From Nocardioides daejeonensis (GTDB lineage Bacteria > Actinomycetota > Actinomycetes > Propionibacteriales > Nocardioidaceae): a DNA stretch of 64,000 nucleotides. The position numbers were made by a program, and so were the translations under genes. The notes beneath the pieces are model-generated. The model made no database searches. It saw nothing but the letters and a program-made list of their open reading frames with translations, and was not told where the DNA came from. Positions 61,131-64,000 of the stretch are shown here, one piece after another. The stretch covers positions 434,001 through 498,000 of the forward strand of contig NZ_QHKZ01000002.1 of the NCBI RefSeq assembly GCF_003194585.1. Direction: 5' to 3'. Every line of letters starts with the position of its first letter. The stretch's first letter is position 1.

Positions 61131-62029
61131 CCACTCCTGACGTCGACGTCGTCGTCTGCACCCGCAACAGGCCCGCACTGCTGCGGGAGGCGCTGGCCGC
61201 CATCAGGGCCCAGGACTACCCGGGCCGGGTCACCACCTACGTGGTGTTCGACGGCGGGGACCCGGAGCACGCCCTGGAGCGGACGGAGACCCACCGAGCG
61301 GTGCGGGTGCTCGGCAACAGCCACTCCCCCGGCCTGGCTGGCGGTCGCAACACCGGGATCCTGGCCGGCGCCGCCCCCCTGGTCGCCTTCTGCGACGACG
61401 ACGACCTCTGGCTCCCCCGGAAGCTCTCCGCACAGACCGCCAGCCTCGCCCGCGACGCCACCGACACCGCGGTGTCCGGCATCGTGGTCCGCTACGCCGA
61501 CCGGCGGGTGATCCGGGTGCCCCAGTCGAGGGACCTCGAGCTGCGCACGCTGGTACGCCGCCGCGTCATGGAGGCGCATCCCTCCACGGTGCTGGTGCGG
61601 CGCACGGCACTCGCCGGCATCGGCCTGGTGGACGAGGAGATCCCCGGCAGCTACGGCGAGGACTTCGACTGGATCATCCGGGCCGCCCAGCACGGGCCGA
61701 TCACCGTCGTCCCCGAGCCGCTGGTCGAGGTGCGCTGGGGCATGTCGCAGTTCTCCCAGGACTGGGCAGTGATCGCTGCCGCCATCGACTACGGGCTCGC
61801 CAAGCATGCCGTCTTCCACGAGGATCCGGCGGCGCTGGCGCGACTGTTGGGCCGCAAGGCCTTCGCCGAGGCGGCACTGCGGCGCCCCGGCGCACTCCGC
61901 TCAGCGGCCCGCGCACTGCGGACCCGAGCGGCCGAGCCGCGGGCCTACCTCGCCGCCGCCGTGGCTCTGCGGTTGATCTCGGCCCGCCGCCTGATGGATC
62001 TCGCACACCGACGGGGGCATGGCATCTGA
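61127..62029 (+). CDS. GT2 family glycosyltransferase
   Basis: 300 aa. The GT-A fold opens VDVVVCTRNRPALLREALAAIRAQDYPG, with the metal-binding DDDD-type motif in VAFCDDDDLWLPRKL and the acceptor-side EDFDW in GSYGEDFDWIIRAA. GT2 enzymes add a sugar from a nucleotide donor. No membrane helices, so it works at the cytoplasmic face. GTG 61127 overlaps the stop of the phosphotransferase gene. It is the last of the overlapping three. Confidence 0.92.
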   Translation: MTTPDVDVVVCTRNRPALLREALAAIRAQDYPGRVTTYVVFDGGDPEHALERTETHRAVRVLGNSHSPGLAGGRNTGILAGAAPLVAFCDDDDLWLPRKLSAQTASLARDATDTAVSGIVVRYADRRVIRVPQSRDLELRTLVRRRVMEAHPSTVLVRRTALAGIGLVDEEIPGSYGEDFDWIIRAAQHGPITVVPEPLVEVRWGMSQFSQDWAVIAAAIDYGLAKHAVFHEDPAALARLLGRKAFAEAALRRPGALRSAARALRTRAAEPRAYLAAAVALRLISARRLMDLAHRRGHGI

Positions 62030-62063
62030 ACTGATCATGTGACTCAATTCACACGTCGTCGCG

Positions 62064-62079
62064 TACCCAGTATTGGGTA
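62064..62079. promoter_or_regulatory. Palindrome upstream of the GH26-like gene
   Basis: TACCCA-GTAT-TGGGTA has perfect six-base arms. It lies 103 bases upstream of the ATG of the GH26-like gene and 35 bases past the glycosyltransferase stop, and so could be an operator for a separate promoter. TAGCCT near 62111 could be its -10. Confidence 0.5.
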
Positions 62080-62181
62080 GGCGGTGGTGCCACGCCGCCC
62101 TGGCGGCCCCTAGCCTCACGGGCGCTGGGGAGACCACAGGTGCGGCGATCGCGTCGCACCGCGACACGATTGCGACACACC

Positions 62182-63579
62182 ATGACGCTGCACCGGCTGC
62201 GCCCTGCCCTCCTCACTGCCCTGCTCTCCCTGCCCCTGCTCTCCCTGCCCCTCACCGGTGGCGGTGCCCCGGCGGGCGCGACACCACCGGCTCGCGACTG
62301 GGTGACCGCTCCTTCCTCCGTCGGCGATGTCGACCTCACTCCCGGCTCAGGCACCGTGCAGGTGCTGCGGGTGCTCGAGCCGCAGCCCAGGGTGCGGCTG
62401 CGCAGCGCCCGTGCCCACCGGGCCCCGGCCGGCACGCACCGCCTCCGTTGGTCGGTACGGGTGCGCACGGAGCGGGACCGCACCATCAGCCTCGTGCTCC
62501 GTTCGTCCGGCGATGGCGAGCGGCTGCGGCGGCGTACGGTCCGCGTACCGGGCGGTCAGTGGACCACCGTCAGGCTGACCACGGGCACCAAGCGCGCGGG
62601 CTACCGCCCGGTCGTGGTGGCCCGAGGCCTTGCCCGCGGCGAGCGGCTGCGCCTCAAGCCGGTCCGGATCCGGCCGGTGAGCGACACCCAGCAGCCCGGC
62701 AACCCGCCGCGCGAGAACAGCCCAGGCGACGGCTGCCGCTACACGGTGCGAGGCCTGCCGAGCTGCGGCAGCTATCTGGGCATGGCCTACGGCTCCAACA
62801 GCGACCCGGCGCCCCTGGAGCGGGAGCTCGGCACCCCGGTCGGGGTACGCCGCACCTACTACCGCGCCGACCAGGTGGCGAGCGCCGTGCGCACCGCCCG
62901 CGCCGACATCGCACACGGGCGCCTGCCCTGGATCAGCTTCAAGTTCCCGCACTCGTGGGAGGCGATGGCAGCGGGCAAGGGCGACGCCTGGGCGAAGTCG
63001 CTGGCCGCGGAGTTCGACCAGCTGCCGGGACCGGTCTGGCTCGCCTTCCACCACGAGCCCGAGACCGACGGCGACATCCAGGCCTGGCGCCGTGCGCAGG
63101 AGCGCCTGGTGCCCCTGGTGCGCGGGCACGCGGACAACATCGCCTACACGGTGGTGCTCACCGGGTGGCACCAGTTCTACGGCCCGGCGGAGTACTCCCT
63201 CGACGCCATCTGGCCGCGCGGTGTGAAGGTCGACGTGGCCGGCTTCGACGTCTACAACTCGCACGGCGTCGTGAAGGACGGGCGCGAGATGGCGCCGACG
63301 CGGATGGACAGTGCCTACTTCGCCAAGATCTCGGCCTGGGCCAAGCAGCAGGGCGTCGCCTGGGGCATCGCGGAGACCGGCTTCACCGACACCGCGTTCC
63401 GCGAGGACCCGACCTGGATCCAGCGCACCCGGCGTGAGCTCGAGTCCCGCGACGGCGTCGCCATGGCCTACTTCAACTCCGGCCTGAACTCGATCGCCTC
63501 CTGGGAGCTGGGCACCGGCCGCAAGTGGGAGGCCTTCGCGCAGGCAAACCCGAGCGCGGCCCGGCTACCCGCGCAGTGA
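62182..63579 (+). CDS. Secreted GH26-like glycoside hydrolase
   Basis: 465 aa. Signal peptide 1-32 (LRPALLTALLSLPLLSLPLTGG), a carbohydrate-binding-like beta domain (about 50-180) and a TIM-barrel catalytic domain. VWLAFHHEPETDGD holds the acid/base Glu and WGIAETGFTD the nucleophile Glu, at the places expected in clan GH-A family 26. The likely substrate is a mannan, xylan or other beta-linked glucan-type polymer. The ATG 62182 was chosen over the upstream ATG at 62140 because the signal peptide starts there. It could trim or degrade the polymer made by the preceding genes. Confidence 0.85.
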   Translation: MTLHRLRPALLTALLSLPLLSLPLTGGGAPAGATPPARDWVTAPSSVGDVDLTPGSGTVQVLRVLEPQPRVRLRSARAHRAPAGTHRLRWSVRVRTERDRTISLVLRSSGDGERLRRRTVRVPGGQWTTVRLTTGTKRAGYRPVVVARGLARGERLRLKPVRIRPVSDTQQPGNPPRENSPGDGCRYTVRGLPSCGSYLGMAYGSNSDPAPLERELGTPVGVRRTYYRADQVASAVRTARADIAHGRLPWISFKFPHSWEAMAAGKGDAWAKSLAAEFDQLPGPVWLAFHHEPETDGDIQAWRRAQERLVPLVRGHADNIAYTVVLTGWHQFYGPAEYSLDAIWPRGVKVDVAGFDVYNSHGVVKDGREMAPTRMDSAYFAKISAWAKQQGVAWGIAETGFTDTAFREDPTWIQRTRRELESRDGVAMAYFNSGLNSIASWELGTGRKWEAFAQANPSAARLPAQ

Positions 63580-64000
63580 CCACTCCTGCCATGCAGTGAG
63601 GAAGAGCCGGGCACGGTCGGCGATGAGGTCTCCCTCGGAGCCGTCGGCGAGCGGCAGGTACCGGGCCGCCATCTCTGCGAGGTAGAGCCCCGGCATCAGG
63701 CCGGCCGCCGGATCGTCGCCGACGACCGCCCGCCAGGCCGGTTCGGCCCGGCGCAATGCGGCCAGCACCTGTTCCGGCGCCCTCATCGGGGAGACGTTGA
63801 CGGCCCAGTGCAGGACGTCGAGGCCCGCCGGCACGCCGGTGGCGAACCGCTCCCAGTCCCAGAGCCCGAGGCGGCCGCGGCAGCGGGCCATGTTCCAGGG
63901 TGCCCAGTCACCGTGCCAGGCCGAGACCGGAACTGGGCGGTCGGCACGGTGGGCGAGGCTGCCCCAGCAGGCCAGGGCGGAGGCACGGGTCCGGTCGTCC
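63565..64000 (-). CDS. Aminoglycoside phosphotransferase/kinase-like protein, C-terminal part
   Basis: The 5' end lies outside the window; 144 codons are visible. SAWHGDWAPWNMARCRGRLGLWDWERFATGVPAGLDVLHWAVN has the catalytic HGDWxPWN loop and the DWE metal-binding loop of APH-like kinases. The C-terminal helices follow. The family phosphorylates small alcohols or antibiotics; here, next to glycan genes, a sugar-kinase role is as likely. It is convergent with the GH26-like gene, with a 15-base overlap of 3' ends. Confidence 0.85.
   Translation of the reverse strand, partial: DDRTRASALACWGSLAHRADRPVPVSAWHGDWAPWNMARCRGRLGLWDWERFATGVPAGLDVLHWAVNVSPMRAPEQVLAALRRAEPAWRAVVGDDPAAGLMPGLYLAEMAARYLPLADGSEGDLIADRARLFLTAWQEWSLRG

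Overview
The window is about 64 kb of very GC-rich DNA from a high-GC Gram-positive bacterium. The ssrA tag sequence, the prfB-ftsE-ftsX-M23 hydrolase-smpB order, the DesA3-type desaturase with its own flavodoxin-like reductase, the actinobacterial Tad gene set and many leaderless starts all point to Actinobacteria. Family Nocardioidaceae (Nocardioides or a near relative) is the best guess, from general resemblance only; no search was run. No plasmid, phage, transposase or CRISPR array was seen. The window looks like ordinary chromosome with one accessory-looking surface-polysaccharide block at its right end.

Layout. 0-4.1 kb: an exported DUF3048-type lipoprotein (cut by the left edge), an NlpC/P60 wall hydrolase under a c-di-AMP (ydaO-type) riboswitch, an SDR reductase, a HIT protein and a small membrane/stress cluster (DUF4235, DUF3618, holin-X type). 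4.2-10 kb: exported proteins, three regulator-controlled small-molecule genes (nitrilase, aldo/keto reductase, two TetR) and tmRNA. 10.4-14.5 kb: acyl-CoA ligase, two crotonases and an amidohydrolase, a probable acyl-CoA or steroid-type catabolic group. 14.5-19.8 kb: core cell biology: smpB, an EnvC-like M23 hydrolase, ftsX, ftsE, prfB. 19.9-26 kb: siderophore-interacting reductase, MpaB-type oxygenase with its TetR, an exported propeller, hemerythrin, a second acyl-CoA ligase.

26-29.3 kb holds a histidine kinase whose overlapping partner is an unusual fusion of a SARP-type DNA-binding/BTAD protein with a C-terminal receiver domain. A related kinase at 38.6 kb is paired with a conventional NarL-type regulator. 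30.9-33.3 kb carries two exported proteins, the first with a one-base frameshift. 33.3-37.8 kb is a compact minus-strand Tad pilus operon without a local tadZ or prepilin peptidase gene. 41-46 kb: membrane proteins and the DesA3-like desaturase/reductase pair with a divergent TetR and two matching palindromic operators. 46.1-51 kb: a MacB-type ABC exporter with two different adaptor proteins.

51-63.6 kb looks like one surface-polymer locus: a LuxR-type regulator with a degenerate receiver, a lectin-like lipoprotein, two large paralogous secreted propeller proteins that share a sequence motif at the same distance (97 bases) from their starts, then on the other strand a Wzy-like polymerase fused to a Wzz-like segment, a CDP-alcohol phosphotransferase, a GT2 glycosyltransferase and an exported GH26-like hydrolase. 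The idea that these act together in making, exporting or trimming a surface polysaccharide is an inference from position and families. This block and the SARP-receiver kinase system are the two most promising candidates for undescribed biology.
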